DNA of 64,000 nt, taken from the NCBI GenBank assembly GCA_949987705.1, contig OX465282.1, positions 38,032,039 to 38,096,038 of the forward strand, given 5' to 3'. Position numbers and translations under genes: made by a program. Shown here piece by piece: positions 43,547-54,819 of the stretch. Each line of letters starts with the position of its first letter. Position 1 is the stretch's first letter. Under the pieces are notes generated by a model. That model was not told where the DNA came from. It worked only from the letters and a program-made list of their open reading frames with translations, and did no database searches. The DNA comes from Thereva unica. Its lineage: Eukaryota > Arthropoda > Insecta > Diptera > Therevidae.

Positions 43547-44290
43547 GGCAAACTAAAAGATTATCAGAAACCGTATTGATTGTCGTTGTTAAATAGGTTG
43601 GATTCTAGATATCCCATAAGCTTTTTGTTAATTATCGTCTCCATGGTTTTAGAGAGAGTGGAAGTAATTGCTATTGGGCGGTAGTTGGAGGGAAGGCTGG
43701 AGTCACTTTTTTTCGATTTTGGCTGAAAATGTATAAACTCCGGAGATGTATGATAGGGCAAAAGGTTTGCGCATAGGTTTTGCCAAATGTGAGGCGCACT
43801 GTTTTAAGACGATAGCGGTATATTATAGATTCCAACGTATTTGTTGGTATCGAGTACCTCTAGTACACCTCGCGAGACCTGAAGAATACGTTGAATACTG
43901 AAGAATAGCGTGGGTAGCGTATCAGTTTCGAGTAAAGGAGAATTTGAGGCAAACAGAGATGGTAATAAATCGGCCTTGGATTTGCTGTCTGTTATCACCT
44001 TCTCATCGTGGATGAAGGAAGGAGCTGTGGATGTAGTGAAATTCTTCTTGATGGACCTTACCAAGAACCAGAAGGTTTTGCTACCAGAGATTGCATTCTT
44101 GCTGTCAATTGAAGTTTTGACTTTCCTGATGATGGTGGCTTTACAGGAAGTTGTTAATGTTATATACATACTTTAGACGGAGCGATTCACTCGGGAAGCT
44201 CTTGTACACGCGGAAAGCTGCTTCTTTATTTCTGATTGCATTCATACACTCCCAATTAAATCACCTGTTGGACTTAGTCTTCACAGATTT
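43547..44290 (-). pseudogene. Jockey-like LINE, linker to RT finger, 5' part of the split copy
   Basis: Minus-strand frames: ECMNAIRNKEAAF-like codons at the right end, CKATIIRKVKTSIDSKNAIS, SGSKTFWFLVRSIKKNFTTS, HDEKVITDSKSKADLLPSLF, a deletion, then MPYHTSPEFIHF (spliced over from SGVYP), SLPSNYRPIAITSTLSKTME, TIINKKLMGYLESN and NDNQYGF at the element border. Close to the 16540-18850 copy at protein level. Confidence 0.88.
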
Positions 44291-44500
44291 AGAAGAATGG
44301 GGAATGAATAAATGGATACTTAGAAGAACCTTTAAAAAACCATAATAACACAGACAAAGTACTACAAAATTTACACTATAGTTCTTAGCTCACTGTTTCA
44401 ATTATTTTGACCACTCAGAGTCTTTTATTTTTATAATCTAATTTATGTACATACATGAGCGTCCAATGCTTAAGCTAGCCGTATTTTTTTCTAATTGCAG

Positions 44501-44545
44501 TTTTATGCTGATGACGTGAAAAGCAAGATTGTTTTGGATTTGCAG
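44501..44545 (+). other. Candidate cassette micro-exon in the AP-2 intron, RT-like peptide
   Basis: 45 nt, 15 codons (FYADDVKSKIVLDLQ), preceded by TTTTTTTCTAATTGCAG and followed by GCAAGT (GC-type donor). Length divisible by three and phase 0, so inclusion between QQQ and NHGALEYLG would keep the AP-2 frame. The peptide contains YADD followed by V-K, like the active-site motif of a LINE reverse transcriptase; an in-frame stop lies just before the acceptor. More likely a LINE relic with chance splice signals than a used exon. Confidence 0.2.
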
Positions 44546-44869
44546 GCAAGTCATATAATTCTTCAGTTAATAATTCTCTGAATTCTCTAATTTAAATATT
44601 CTTTTTGTAATTGACTCATAAACCATAAAAATAAATAGGACTAAATTTCTGAGGAGAATTTTCCATTCTTTACTTCTAGTTGATTTCTCCTAATAAGTCT
44701 TGAATATCACAAAATGTCGAATGTCTACATTTCTCTACAATCGTATATTGGACACAGAGGACGTTTTTTTTTTCAGACTTTCACGAAACTTATCAGAGAT
44801 GTTTGTAGGTCCAGAACTGATATTAAAACAGCGAAATTTGTGATTTTTGATTATTATTATTATTATTCA

Positions 44870-45120
44870 ACACTCTAGGAGCATTTTCCATCTACTCTCT
44901 TTGGAGCTATTCCTTTGGTTTAGACCTCACTTATTTTCAATTTCATTCATTGATGTTGGTGTTTTTGAGTCTACCAAGTGAGGTTCCATAAGTCGTGATG
45001 CTTCTGTCTGTTTAGACGCTTCGCTCCCAGGAACGTTCCTCCAAAACTTTGTTGATGAAGGAAGAAGCGGGGTGGTACTTCTAATCATTCCCACTTTCCC
45101 CTTCATCCACAAAGCTCGAA
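44870..45120 (-). repeat. LINE-derived segment, related to 62030-62105
   Basis: TCTACTCTCTTTGGAGCTAT, CCTTTGGTTTAGACC and TTTCATTCATTGATG resemble TCTGTTTGGAGCTGTCCTCT, TTGGTTTCAATGCAG and TTTCTTTCATTACTG at 62045-62100, the edge of an RTE-like remnant. The 61-codon frame here has no domain. Confidence 0.35.
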
Positions 45121-45429
45121 TGCGCCGTTTCTGTTGAAAAATTTATATTGAAAGCGCCACTCAATCGGTTTCAACCTAGTGTAATTACACCTTCACAAAT
45201 GGTGATTGTCATGTATATGAATTGTCCATTTTGTGGCATACATCTGCTTACACACATTTCATGGTGATTATAGTGATTACTAAAAACAAACCCTAAGAAT
45301 AAAATAACTCAAAAATAACATTGTAAATCGCAAAACGTCACAAAAATGAAGAATATTGAAAGAATGCTTCTCGTTCTTAGAAGCTTTATACTGTATCTTC
45401 TAAATGGAGTCGCTCAAGTTTATTTTTTT

Positions 45430-45620
45430 CTACAAGACATAGGCCACATAGTCGTTCATGTCATGGTGCAATGTCTAATAGCAAGCTTAGTTTGAAGATG
45501 TAAAAAGGATATGATAGTTTAAGGGTAGCTTGGAAAAGGTGGTGAACCTAGCAGTTGAACGCTTGGATGTTGTATGAGTTTATATTTTCAACAGCCAGTT
45601 GACCGCAACCGTCGGGTTAG
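45430..45620 (-). mobile_element. Jockey-like LINE 3' end fragment
   Basis: On the minus strand: ACTCATACAACATCCAAGCG, TTCAACTGCTAGGTTCACCA, AAACTAAGCTTGCTATTAGA and CATTGCACCATGACATGAAC, the last coding and untranslated stretch of the jockey family. Confidence 0.75.
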
Positions 45621-46238
45621 CTTGAGATAGCGGATTGATATGCCCAGACCACGCCCATGACAGAGAGGCCCCGAGAATATCGTGAAACTAAAAAAGTGAA
45701 AACCCCACATTCCTGCCCACTAATCGTCTAGGGACCCAGTAACTAGCCTGAAACCCAAAATAGTCCGTTCGTTAGGCGTTTTGACCTCTAGCTAAATGTT
45801 AGCTCACGATTTAAAAAAAATAGTTTTTAGTGAGTAAAAGATGTTAAAAAAAGTTTCAAAAAATTGGTTGTACGCTACCCCTATAAACTACCCCCTAAAA
45901 CAAATAATTTCGTTTTTGACTAATATCTCTTAAACGGGAAGTCCTATCATAAAATATTGCGTACAAAGTTTGTAGATCATACGATTATCTAGAAAAAAAT
46001 TATGTATTACTTTTTTCCGTACGAAACGCCGTTCACGAGATATCGCCGTTTTAAAAATTTAAAATACTTATATCCCCTAATTCGCAACTTGTATAGGTCT
46101 CAGAGGTTCAAGAAGTCCTCCGTTGGACTACGTGATTAATATTTTCTGGGGTGATTCCTGGATTTTTTTGGAGAAAAAGTTTCTAGAGAAGGGGCTATCC
46201 CCACTATCCACTAAAATGCAGGGTGTTTACGAAAGAAA

Positions 46239-47466
46239 CTAGTGGGATGTGCGTATGAGCCCCTTCGGTCCACACGATTAACTTGCCAGTATGATGAACG
46301 TAGACGAAATAAACTGACTTCTTATAAAATAGTAATGCGCTTAGACTAGTGGGATATTGAACTGGTGACAAAGTAATCCTGAGAGAAGCTAGTTCAAATA
46401 ACTATAGTAGTGGTAAATCCACAAGGTTTTTCTAGAGAATTTGTTTTCTTAGACATTAGCAAACAAACATTTCCTTCGTACTTTGTTCGCTACACTAAAG
46501 CGGGTGTTCGAATTCGTATTGAGCGTGTTGAAGCGCCGCTGATCAACTGAGAAGCGAATGACTTCTTTTGGAAATTCCAAAGCTTTCCGGAGATACTAGG
46601 AAAACTAATCAATGTAAAGTACTTTTCAGATTGACCAAAAAGAACAAATTTTGCGGTAACTACTGGAAACCCCAGGATGAACCGCAATTTCCTGAAACTG
46701 TATGACGCGTAGAAAACAATTCCCCGTCAAAAAATGCTAATCCCAAGGTTTGAGAAATTCGTGATGTTTGTAATGGGTAACGATATTTTTGCACGATTTT
46801 TAAAGGTTGTCGGATTTTGACAAGTGATGTTGAGTTTATTAGATATTAGCAAAAATTATCAATTTAAGGTTTTTCTGACGACCGAAGTTTTTTCATTTAA
46901 ACACAAAAGGCCCGACCGAATGTTATGAAACTTTTTCAGAGCATTTTTTCGTTAATATTCATCTGTCGGGCACCTCAAAGAAGTCGATAAAGTTTTTCGC
47001 TCGTGCGGTGTCGTGCAGGTACAGAATTCACGAACGTCGTTTAAACAAAAAAACTGTTCGACCGAATTTTATGAAAATCTTTTCAGATCATATCTTCATT
47101 AATATTCTTCGAACGGTACCTCAACTAAGTCAATATGTTTTATGGTTCACGCCATATCGCGAAGGTACAAAAATCACTTATGTCGTTTCAACCAAAAAAC
47201 GGCTCGACCGAATGTTGAAAATTTTTTTCAGATTATATTTCCGTTAATACGCTTCAAACGACACCTCGACGCAGTCGTTATCTTTTATGGTTCGCGCGAT
47301 ATCGTGCAGGAAAAAATAACCACATACGTACGCACACACCCTCACACACACTTCCTCCCAAATTTTTATTTAAAATGCTCCTGGGACCTTAAAATGAAAA
47401 TACGTTGAAAATTTCGGTTTCGATTTTCGGACCGATTACAATAACTTCCCTATACTGGGAAGTTAA
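46239..47466 (+). mobile_element. Helentron/DINE-1-like element, copy 2
   Basis: Best preserved 3' end: AACTTCCC TATACT GGGAAGTT, a perfect 8-bp stem, ending 47464-47466. The 5' part (CTAGTGGGATGTGCGTATGA, CACACGATTAACTTGCCAGT) matches copies 1 and 3. The central tandem units start near 46902, 47044 and 47187, a period of about 143 bp, each with GACCGAATKTTATGAAAA and CGTTAATATTC or CGTTAATACGC. Confidence 0.7.
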
Positions 47467-47469
47467 TAA

Positions 47470-48053
47470 TGTATTTTTTTAGTATTTTCTTAAACTTGAA
47501 TAACTCTTAGACGAATTATCGTAGCGCAACGTTATTAGGTTCATTTTTTAGGTAAATGTGTATTCTTTTATTTTCTTTCTTTCATATCCGCAAAGTCTTC
47601 GATGACGTCATCATAGTCTATATTTTCTGCCAGCTCTCGTTCTATTGATAATATCATGCAATGATTTAAACGTGACTCATACATGATTTTAGATAATATT
47701 TTATCATTTTTAATTTTTGGTCATTTTTTGCAATTGCCTTTTCGCCTTTTGCAATTGCCCTAAACGCAAGTATCCACAGCAGTTATACCGAGTGGCCCTC
47801 AACTAAGTCCAATATGCTGGTTAACCCCGCATCGCACGAAAACCGCTCTACGTTTGTCCATTTTCTTCGCCCCATACAATTCCTTAAAGCTCCAATCGGA
47901 GATTATTACAGCGTTCCAAATTTGCTCCTTTTCGATTTTCTCGCTGGGATAGCTTCTGGATTGATTCTGCCAAAAGAAAGATGAATGCTGAGCCTAGAAC
48001 TAAGCACAAAAGCCTGTTTACATAAGACCTGTTCCATTCTAGCCTACACTAAG
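47470..48053. other. No recognisable gene
   Basis: AT-rich; nothing beyond short frames. Confidence 0.4.
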
Positions 48054-48056
48054 TAA

Positions 48057-48659
48057 GGGCCGAAACACATCCAAGCCCGCTTTGAACACATCCAAGCCCA
48101 AAGCCAGCTGCAAGCATATCCAACCAATGCGTTTAAATGGGATTGAACACATCAAAATTTGTCTCGCAAATTCAGGCCTTGGCAAAGCTGGCCGCAAGGC
48201 TCGCCTCTGTCGGAATTCCGGCAATGCTGGAATTCGAATTCGGCCGAGGCTCTAGTTTTTGCTTTTGACAGTTGAACTTTGAGGTTGATATTTTGTATGC
48301 GAGTTTGTATTGAAAATAATTAAACGAATTAAATACAAAATGTTAGAAAATTTCACTGTAAACAAATATATAATAATTAAAAAAGTCAACAAATTTTATT
48401 TTATTTAAAATGTTTGAAATTTCACCACATTTACATAATAACAATTAAAAAATAACAATGTAAACAGGCCAAATAATTGTATTTTAAATAATTTTTATAT
48501 TTTACACTTTTTACGAACCACAATGCTCGCTTACAAATTTGACAAATGTGATGAACCGGCCTGATTGTGTTTTGAGTATTCCGCGGACGGCTCTGGAGCT
48601 CGCCTCAAGGAAAGCTTCGAGAGATGAGCTTTAAAGCCAGCCTGGATGTGTTTCGGCCC
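48057..48659. mobile_element. TAA-flanked MITE with subterminal repeats, 603 bp
   Basis: TAA (48054-48056, 48660-48662) flanks GGGCCGAAACACATCCA and its inverse TGGATGTGTTTCGGCCC. The left end repeats the motif ACACATCCAAGCCC (48066-48080, 48087-48102). The 3-bp duplication fits PIF/Harbinger. No coding frame. Confidence 0.85.
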
Positions 48660-48662
48660 TAA

Positions 48663-49260
48663 CTTTAGGTTCATTCGCGAATAAAGAACCGATCTTTCAG
48701 TATCTATATTTATTAAATGTTCTAAATGAACTTATTCTTACCACAAATTTTTTTAGTCAAAGATTTTTTGGAATTTAAATATTCTGAAGGAGCCCCCAAA
48801 CATATTTTAGCCCCAGGTCATGCAAGGTGATGGGGAGGGTCTGGTTAACCCTCCTAAAACAAGTAATCCCACGAACCAGCCAACAAAGGCTGACACCCAG
48901 GTAGTACCAAACTAGCAGGCGAACAAGGTGAAGACCAGACCTAAGCGCAACTTTAACACCCTTTTACTGAACGGTTAAGCAGGCGGGAAGCCTTATTAGG
49001 TCTGCCTCTGAGGACATACTCGTATGAGTATTTTTAACCTTAAAATGGAGATATCTCATGAATGGCAATTCATACCTACAAAATTTGTAAAAACTGAGCG
49101 TTTAAGAAATATATATTTGCAAACTGATTTTTTTTACCTTTTAAATATATTTTTTTGCTCCCAAATGTACTGCTGCGCATAAGTCCTGCTCAACTCTAAC
49201 CGTAGGGAATGTATTAACTAAGTTAGTTTCTACACTTCCAGAGTTACGAGTCAAAATCAA
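48663..49260. other. No recognisable gene
   Basis: A GC-richer stretch at 48800-49010 (CAACAAAGGCTGACACCCAG, GACCAGACCTAAGCGCAAC) could be LINE ORF1 debris, but I cannot support a frame. Confidence 0.3.
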
Positions 49261-49269
49261 ACTCGCCAG

Positions 49270-49484
49270 TTAATTTTCTTCAAGTGCATAAAAGGGTGAA
49301 CGAAAAGCTGTCGAAGTTCCTGTCGAAAGCGGGGTTATTGTGCACCTCAGTATGTGCTCATTGTTACAGTAATCGCTGCAGTAATATCCCCGTAATGAAT
49401 AAACCTGAAGAGAACTTAGGCGAAGAAAATGAAGGTGAAGTGGACAGCTCCGGAGACCCCGAGACATCCAGCGATGAAGAATAA
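49270..49484 (+). pseudogene. C-terminal Cys-cluster and acidic tail of a transposon-type protein
   Basis: A frame ending at 49484 reads EKLSKFLSKAGLLCTSVCAH, CYSNRCSNIPVMNKPEENLG, then EENEGEVDSSGDPETSSDEE. The arrangement GLxCxxxCxxCxxxxCxN, a short linker and an acidic Ser-rich end resembles C-termini of unnamed TE-derived insect proteins. An AATAAA-like signal (ATAATAAAA) follows at 49493, and the inverse of a TE-like GGGTGTCCCACCT end lies at 49526-49540. Upstream coding sequence is lost. Function unknown. Confidence 0.45.
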
Positions 49485-49798
49485 ATGGAAATAATAAAAT
49501 ACAGCCCACCACTTTGTGACTTTAGGTGGGACACCCTGCATAAAGAAAACAATATATACGAAATAATTTTTCATAATATTTTTCTTTACCCTCCATTTTC
49601 CGACCAAACCTGAGGTTTTCCGGGAATAGCTTAAATAACCTTTTTTGTTGAGAATTTTCATATCGTTAATTTTGTCCTCTTAAAATTTTTCCAATTTCGA
49701 CGTGTTTCCCGAGGTAGGGCCAGGAAAGCGATCCTTTCAATCGGATTTTCTCGTGATTTTCACAAAGTACGGCCCGGAACTCAACGGTTACCTTTTCT

Positions 49799-49886
49799 CC
49801 TATTGCTAAACTCCCACCATTGCAAATTTCATTATCTTACAATTTTTTTCAGAAGAAATCTCTAGGAGCTGTACTACTAGCTGGAT
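49799..49886. repeat. Repeat arm, inverse of 15805-15885
   Basis: CTAAACTCCCACCATTGCAA...TCAGAAGAAATCTCTAGGAG, then CTGTACTACTA. See 15805. Confidence 0.6.
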
Positions 49887-50104
49887 TTTGAGATTTCATT
49901 TTTATTTGTTTTAAATTTTTAATAAAAAGTTTAATTTTTACAAAAAAATACTATTTTTTCTATTCAATTTATTCTAACGCGCCGAAAATTTGAGTTATCG
50001 TAACCATTTTTTTTTTAAATCTTCGTCTTTTAGTCAGCTATTAATCTGTCTAGATGAATTTTTGATTTGGTTGTTGAAAACTGTAAAATTACTGTCAAAT
50101 ATCA

Positions 50105-50410
50105 AAACATTAAGTTTGAAATTTTTTGGTAGAGGTTTACATATCACCCTGTATTTTTGTAACTCTATGAGATATTTTCTTGAATAAGGCCCCAATCTTC
50201 GCAGAATACTCACGCCTATGTGAAACCGTAAAAGTCAATTTTGTTTTCTTCTTCACTAAAATTTCAACTTCAAATTTCAATTTTTTACAAAATTGGAAAG
50301 CTTGGACAATTTTCTATGAATAATGTTCGACAACTTTTATGCTACGGTCTATAGTTTTGAAACTATAAGCAATTTTGATTAAGCTACTATATTTCCTGTA
50401 TCACTATATT
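50105..50410. repeat. Relative of the 5612-6847 element
   Basis: GGTAGAGGTTTACATATCAC, CCTGTATTTTTGTAACTC, TCTTCGCAGAATACTC and ACAACTTTTATGCTACGG correspond in order to the left and internal parts of 5612-6847, without the RTE insertion. Confidence 0.6.
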
Positions 50411-50644
50411 TCCTGCATCGATCTTTGGTCTGGATTATCGAAAACTGAACCACTCTTACCACTATTTCTATTGCATATTACTCGCTGATTAGTATTTCAA
50501 TAATTCCAGTAATTATTAGAGAAAAACTTGTTCTTCTAAAGTATGGTTTTAACCACACTCATTTTTCCCCCTAATTTACTAGCTCAAAGAAAAGAGCTTT
50601 TTAAACGATAAGATCAATACTTACAGCGCATAAGGAAGAAGAAT

Positions 50645-50871
50645 AGGCCCCTATGCTGAAGATCAAGTCATCATGACACAACAAGTCGTTTAAATTGAAA
50701 AAAATGTCAGTTCCGTCGAATCATGGTTTTTAGTACACGGGCCTAAACTCAACTTAGCATTTCTACTCTAGGCCCATGTGCTGAAAGTCGTAATTCTACT
50801 AAAACATCACTAGCTTCAACTCAAACGACTTGTCACGGATCACGACTCCACTTTCAGCACAGAGGCCATAC
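50645..50871. mobile_element. MITE, about 227 bp, long inverted termini
   Basis: GGCCCCTATGCTGAAGATCA...ACAAGTCGTTTAAATTGAA at the left is mirrored by TTCAACTCAAACGACTTGTC...CTTTCAGCACAGAGGCC at the right. A second internal GGGCCTAAACTC/GGCCCATGTGCTGAAAG pair suggests a partial duplication. Confidence 0.7.
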
Positions 50872-50949
50872 GCCATTATTCTATGTCGAAGTGAACTTTA
50901 CGCAATTTGGAACAATAAATCCATTTTTTTGTTTTGTATGAAAAAACCA

Positions 50950-51200
50950 CCAAGGTTAGGAGTCACCCTTTGATTACCAGTCTGCAATGTCTAGTAGTAC
51001 GCTTAGTTTGAAGGGTAGAAGAGAATGGTAAGGTTAGAAGGGGGCTCGAGAAGGGTAGAAGTAAGCTTAATAAGGTTGCTTAGTAAAAGGGTAGAAGTAA
51101 GCTTAATAAGGTTGCGGTTATGATCGTTCAGAAGAGTGGTGAGCTGGCTAACCCGATGTTGCGAGTATACGATTACTGTGAAGGCAGGATATAGTTTATT
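50950..51200 (-). mobile_element. Jockey-like LINE 3' end with a small tandem duplication
   Basis: On the minus strand: TCGTATACTCGCAACATCGG, GTTAGCCAGCTCACCA, AACTAAGCGTACTACTAGAC, CAAAGGGTGACTCCTAACC. Within it GGGTAGAAGTAAGCTTAATA...AGGTTGC occurs twice in tandem (about 51053-51080 and 51087-51114). Confidence 0.75.
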
Positions 51201-51562
51201 TTGATGGAATAGTGTGATAGTAACGATCAAATTTTGTCAGGGCTGCTATATTCCTATGACAGGAAGATAGTGAAACAAATGACGTAGTCATGATTAGTGC
51301 ATAAACGAACGTTTCATCGTGTCATTAACTTAAAACATTGTTATCAACGAAAGCGAAGGTAAAAACCACGTGTATTTATAAAATACAATGAGCAATGCTC
51401 CGAATGAAACACTATTGATTGATGATGGGATTTACTTATTATTATTTCCTAAAGTGCTTTTTCACAAGGTTTTTTCTCTATTTTCTAAAGTAATTAATTA
51501 ACAATAACTTTTTTTTTATTACAACGGGGATTAACACTTATTAGTTGTCTGTTTTGTTGCAG

Positions 51563-51730
51563 AACCATGGCGCTTTGGAATATTTAGGCACAGATCCTTA
51601 TGGGCAGCCACTATCATCGCTGCACCATGCTCCTCTCCATCATTATAATCAACTTGCTGGATTGCGCTCTACTCAGGATCAGTTAGGCATTCATCGATCG
51701 CATCGAGAGGCTGAATTACAGGGGCATGTG
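51563..51730 (+). CDS. TfAP-2: Transcription factor AP-2, next internal exon
   Basis: 168 nt, 56 codons, phase 0 at both ends: acceptor CTGTTTTGTTGCAG, donor GTAAGT at 51731. The peptide NHGALEYLGTDPYGQPLSSL, HHAPLHHYNQLAGLRSTQDQ, LGIHRSHREAELQGHV follows the PPYFPPP exon. It corresponds to the AP-2 region with DPY...L and the R-R-D-Y/H-R-x-H-E-D-L stretch between the activation domain and the basic helix-span-helix DNA-binding domain. No stops, balanced codons, clean splice sites. The DNA-binding exons must lie beyond 64000. Confidence 0.9.
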
Positions 51731-51942
51731 GTAAGTTTCAAAATAAGATTTTTATAAATACCTCATAACATACATCCCCATCTTTATTTTTTATATACCA
51801 AGTGTTTAAAACGAACTAAAAAGTATAAAATTCATTGGTTAATTTTTGTGTAATTTTTATTTTGCTGAAAAATTAAATAAAGAAGCAAACCCAATTTATT
51901 TTGTAAGATTATTGTTTCAATATTGAAACAAATTAATCCTTC

Positions 51943-52153
51943 TTAACACGGTATACAGAAACCTAAGGTAATGTAAAAGAGACGACAGCTTCGAATACCG
52001 TGAAAAGTGGGCGCCTTGAGACATCAGCCCTAATGCAGACACAACAACAATAGCGTCGATTTTATATGGAAAGCGGCCCCACGTGCCGTTAGCACTAAAA
52101 TATCGTTTACAGTATACAGTCTTTTACATTACCTTGTTTCTGTATACCGTGCC
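51943..52153. mobile_element. MITE, 211 bp, about 34-bp inverted termini
   Basis: CACGGTATACAGAAACCTAA...GGTAATGTAAAAGA is the inverse of TCTTTTACATTACCTTGTTT...CTGTATACCGTG. Located just downstream of the AP-2 exon. Confidence 0.75.
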
Positions 52154-52362
52154 TTCTTGTACTCTCGACACACTAGTAGGTACTCGTAATCTAGATAATG
52201 TCAGAATGACGTGGACTGCATTTTATTTCCATATCTTTTATATGGGTCTACGTCAGATTGACGTCATAATCCAGATTAAGAGTGCTAGTGTGTCTCCGGT
52301 ATTAGCTACCAATTTTATTGATATTAAGATTATATGTATCAAGCCATTGGCAGTGTTCCGAA

Positions 52363-52484
52363 ATAGGGGCCAGCATACCGGCAAGTGCTTATGGCGTCTT
52401 GAATCGCACGCAATTGGCATTGAAAATATACAAAATCGGGTGCGATTTAAGACGTCATTAGCACTGGCCCGTATACTGAGTTCT
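52363..52484. repeat. Imperfect hairpin / small MITE
   Basis: AATAGGGGCCAGCATACCGG...GCGTCTTGAATCGCAC pairs with GTGCGATTTAAGACGTCATT...AGCACTGGCCCGTATAC. 40-45 bp arms with mismatches. Confidence 0.55.
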
Positions 52485-53116
52485 ATTTGGAAACACAGCC
52501 ATTATGTATATAATGATTCACCGATTGTGCTGTGCTGAAAGTTGCAATTGTCGCATTCTGTCGTTCTCCTTCTTTGCATCTGCATTGCACGTTATTTTGC
52601 TAGTGAGCTTTAATCGTGCTCCTCTATTCTCCTCTGATCTGACACGACTTAATACGACCTTTTCTGCAGCAATCTTTATCCTAGCCTAGCCCAATAAAAA
52701 TGTATAGTCTCATACAGATTCCTAACTCCATACTTAGGCTGTAAACATGCTAAAGGCGACCGACGAATAGAGGAATACTCAATCTACCTCGCGATTCTTG
52801 ATACCAGAAATCTGACAATAGTCAGAAAACGGGGAAAAGGCTCAAACGTCCCACCCCTTCGTTGGATTTGCCAGAAAAGCTATGTGGTTTTGCCAGAAAA
52901 GCAAGAATTTGGTATTCTGGATGTCAGATCTAACAAATGGAGAGAAATTGTAAGCTTTGGAAATGTAACTATAGCCAGCGGCTCGCACACTGATGATTTC
53001 AATGTTCAATATGTTTTGTGTTTGAAGCTGCTTTTAAAACTTCTGGTGCAACATGTTTGGCATTTCACTTACTTTGATTTTATTTATTACCTTCGCGCAG
53101 CCGGTACTCAAGCATA

Positions 53117-54432
53117 AACTAGTTGGGATGTGGGTTTGACCCCTTCGGTCCACACGATTAACTTCCCAGTATGATGAACGAAGATGGAATAAACTAACTT
53201 CTTACAAAATAGTTATACATTTAGCAATAGTGGAAAATTGGCTAGTATCAGAACTGATGACAAAGCAATCCCGAGAGAAGCTAGTTCAAATAACTATAAT
53301 AGTAGTAAATCCACAAGATTTTTCTAGAGAATTTGTTTTTCCTGAACGTTAGCAAACAAACATTTCCTCCGTATTTCGTTCGCTGCACTAAATCGGGTGT
53401 TCAAATTCGTATTGAGCAGGCTGAAGTGCCATTGACAAACTGAGAAGCGAATGATTTCATTTGGAAATTCCAAAGCTTTCCGGAGATATTAGCAAAACTG
53501 TAACTGTTAAGCACTTGTCAGACTTGACCAAAAAGAACAAATTTTGCGCTAACTACTGGACATCCCGGGATGAACCGCAATTTTCTGAAACTGTATCACG
53601 CGTAGAAAACAATTCCCCGCCTAAAAGTGGTATTCCAAGGTTTGAAAATTTGCGCGGTTTGTAAGGGATAACGAAATTTTTGCACGATTTTGAAAAGCTG
53701 TCGGATTTTGACAAGTGATGTTTTGTTCGAAGGCTATCGCTGTGCAGAACCCAAAAAAGACCACTTCGTTTAGAACGGGTCTCATTCCATCGAGTTTATT
53801 AGATATTAGCAAAACTTGTCAATTTAAGGTCTTTCTCGACAATTAGCCGAAGTTTTTCTAATTAAACAAAAAAGGCCCGACCGAATATTACGAAATTTTT
53901 TTCAGAGCATTTCTTCGTTAACATTCTTTTTTCGGCACCTCAATGAAGTCGATAAAGTTTTTAGTTTGGGCGGTATCGTGCAGGTGCAAAAATCATAAAC
54001 GTCATTTAAACAAAACAAAAACGGTTTGACCGAATTTTATGAAAATCTTTTCAAATCATAGTTTAGTTATTACGCTTCGAACGGCACCTCAAGTAAGTCA
54101 ATATCTTTCGTGATTCGGGCGATATCGTGCAGGTACAAAAATCACTTACGCCTCTTAAACAAAAAAACGGCTCTACCCAATTTTATAAAAATCTTTTCAG
54201 ATCATATTTCGGTTAATACGCTTCTAACGAAACCTCAACGAAGCCCATATATTTTTTGGTTCGCGCGATATCGTGCAGGAAAAAATTACCACATACGTAC
54301 GCACACACACACATACTTCCTCCCAATTTTTTGCTTAAAATGCTCCTGGGACCTTGAAAGATGAAAATACGTCGAAAATTTCGATTTCGATTTTCTGACC
54401 GATTACAATAACTTCCTATACTGGGAAGTTAA
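53117..54432 (+). mobile_element. Helentron/DINE-1-like element, copy 3
   Basis: The longest copy. 5' part CTAGTTGGGATGTGGGTTTG...TTAACTTCCCAGTATGATGA; tandem units near 53868, 54006 and 54156; (CA)n run at 54300; 3' hairpin AACTTCC TATACTG GGAAGTT ending at 54430. Same orientation as the other copies. Confidence 0.7.
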
Positions 54433-54819
54433 CAAGCACCACCTAACAGGGGCCGGGCCGCTGAAGGGGGAATCTGACTATTCAAAGTCTACAAAATCGG
54501 GAGGAAAGCTTTACGCGCAAGGTCTTTTCGAAATTTAGGGCCGAGTTTTTAGATCGAACAAAGATCTAATATCTAGAATCGTGAGGCTAATTTATATTTC
54601 GTAGCTGTCGCCTGTCAAATTTGCATCGGTGCTGTGGCATGGGACTGTGTTGCTATATTCTCGTGTGATTTAGTGTGTGTATGTAGCATATGTTGCGTAG
54701 GTACACTACATATATTGTTTTATCATCGGAGCTAAAGCTGTGTGCAAAATTGCAGCGTGACTGGACAAACAAACACACAGACAAGAAAGCGAGCTAATAA
54801 AAACGTATATTGGATTTTA

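Larger units (their letters stand above)
35113..51562 (+). other. TfAP-2 intron, 16.45 kb, filled with TEs
   Basis: Bounded by GTGAGT and TGTTTTGTTGCAG; both exon borders are phase 0, so splicing gives ...PPQQQ-NHGALEYLG... in frame. The content is listed separately: RTE LINE with flanking inverted repeats, SINE, jockey copies, TAA-flanked elements, a Helentron-like copy and others. One splice-flanked 45-bp open segment lies at 44501. Confidence 0.85.
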
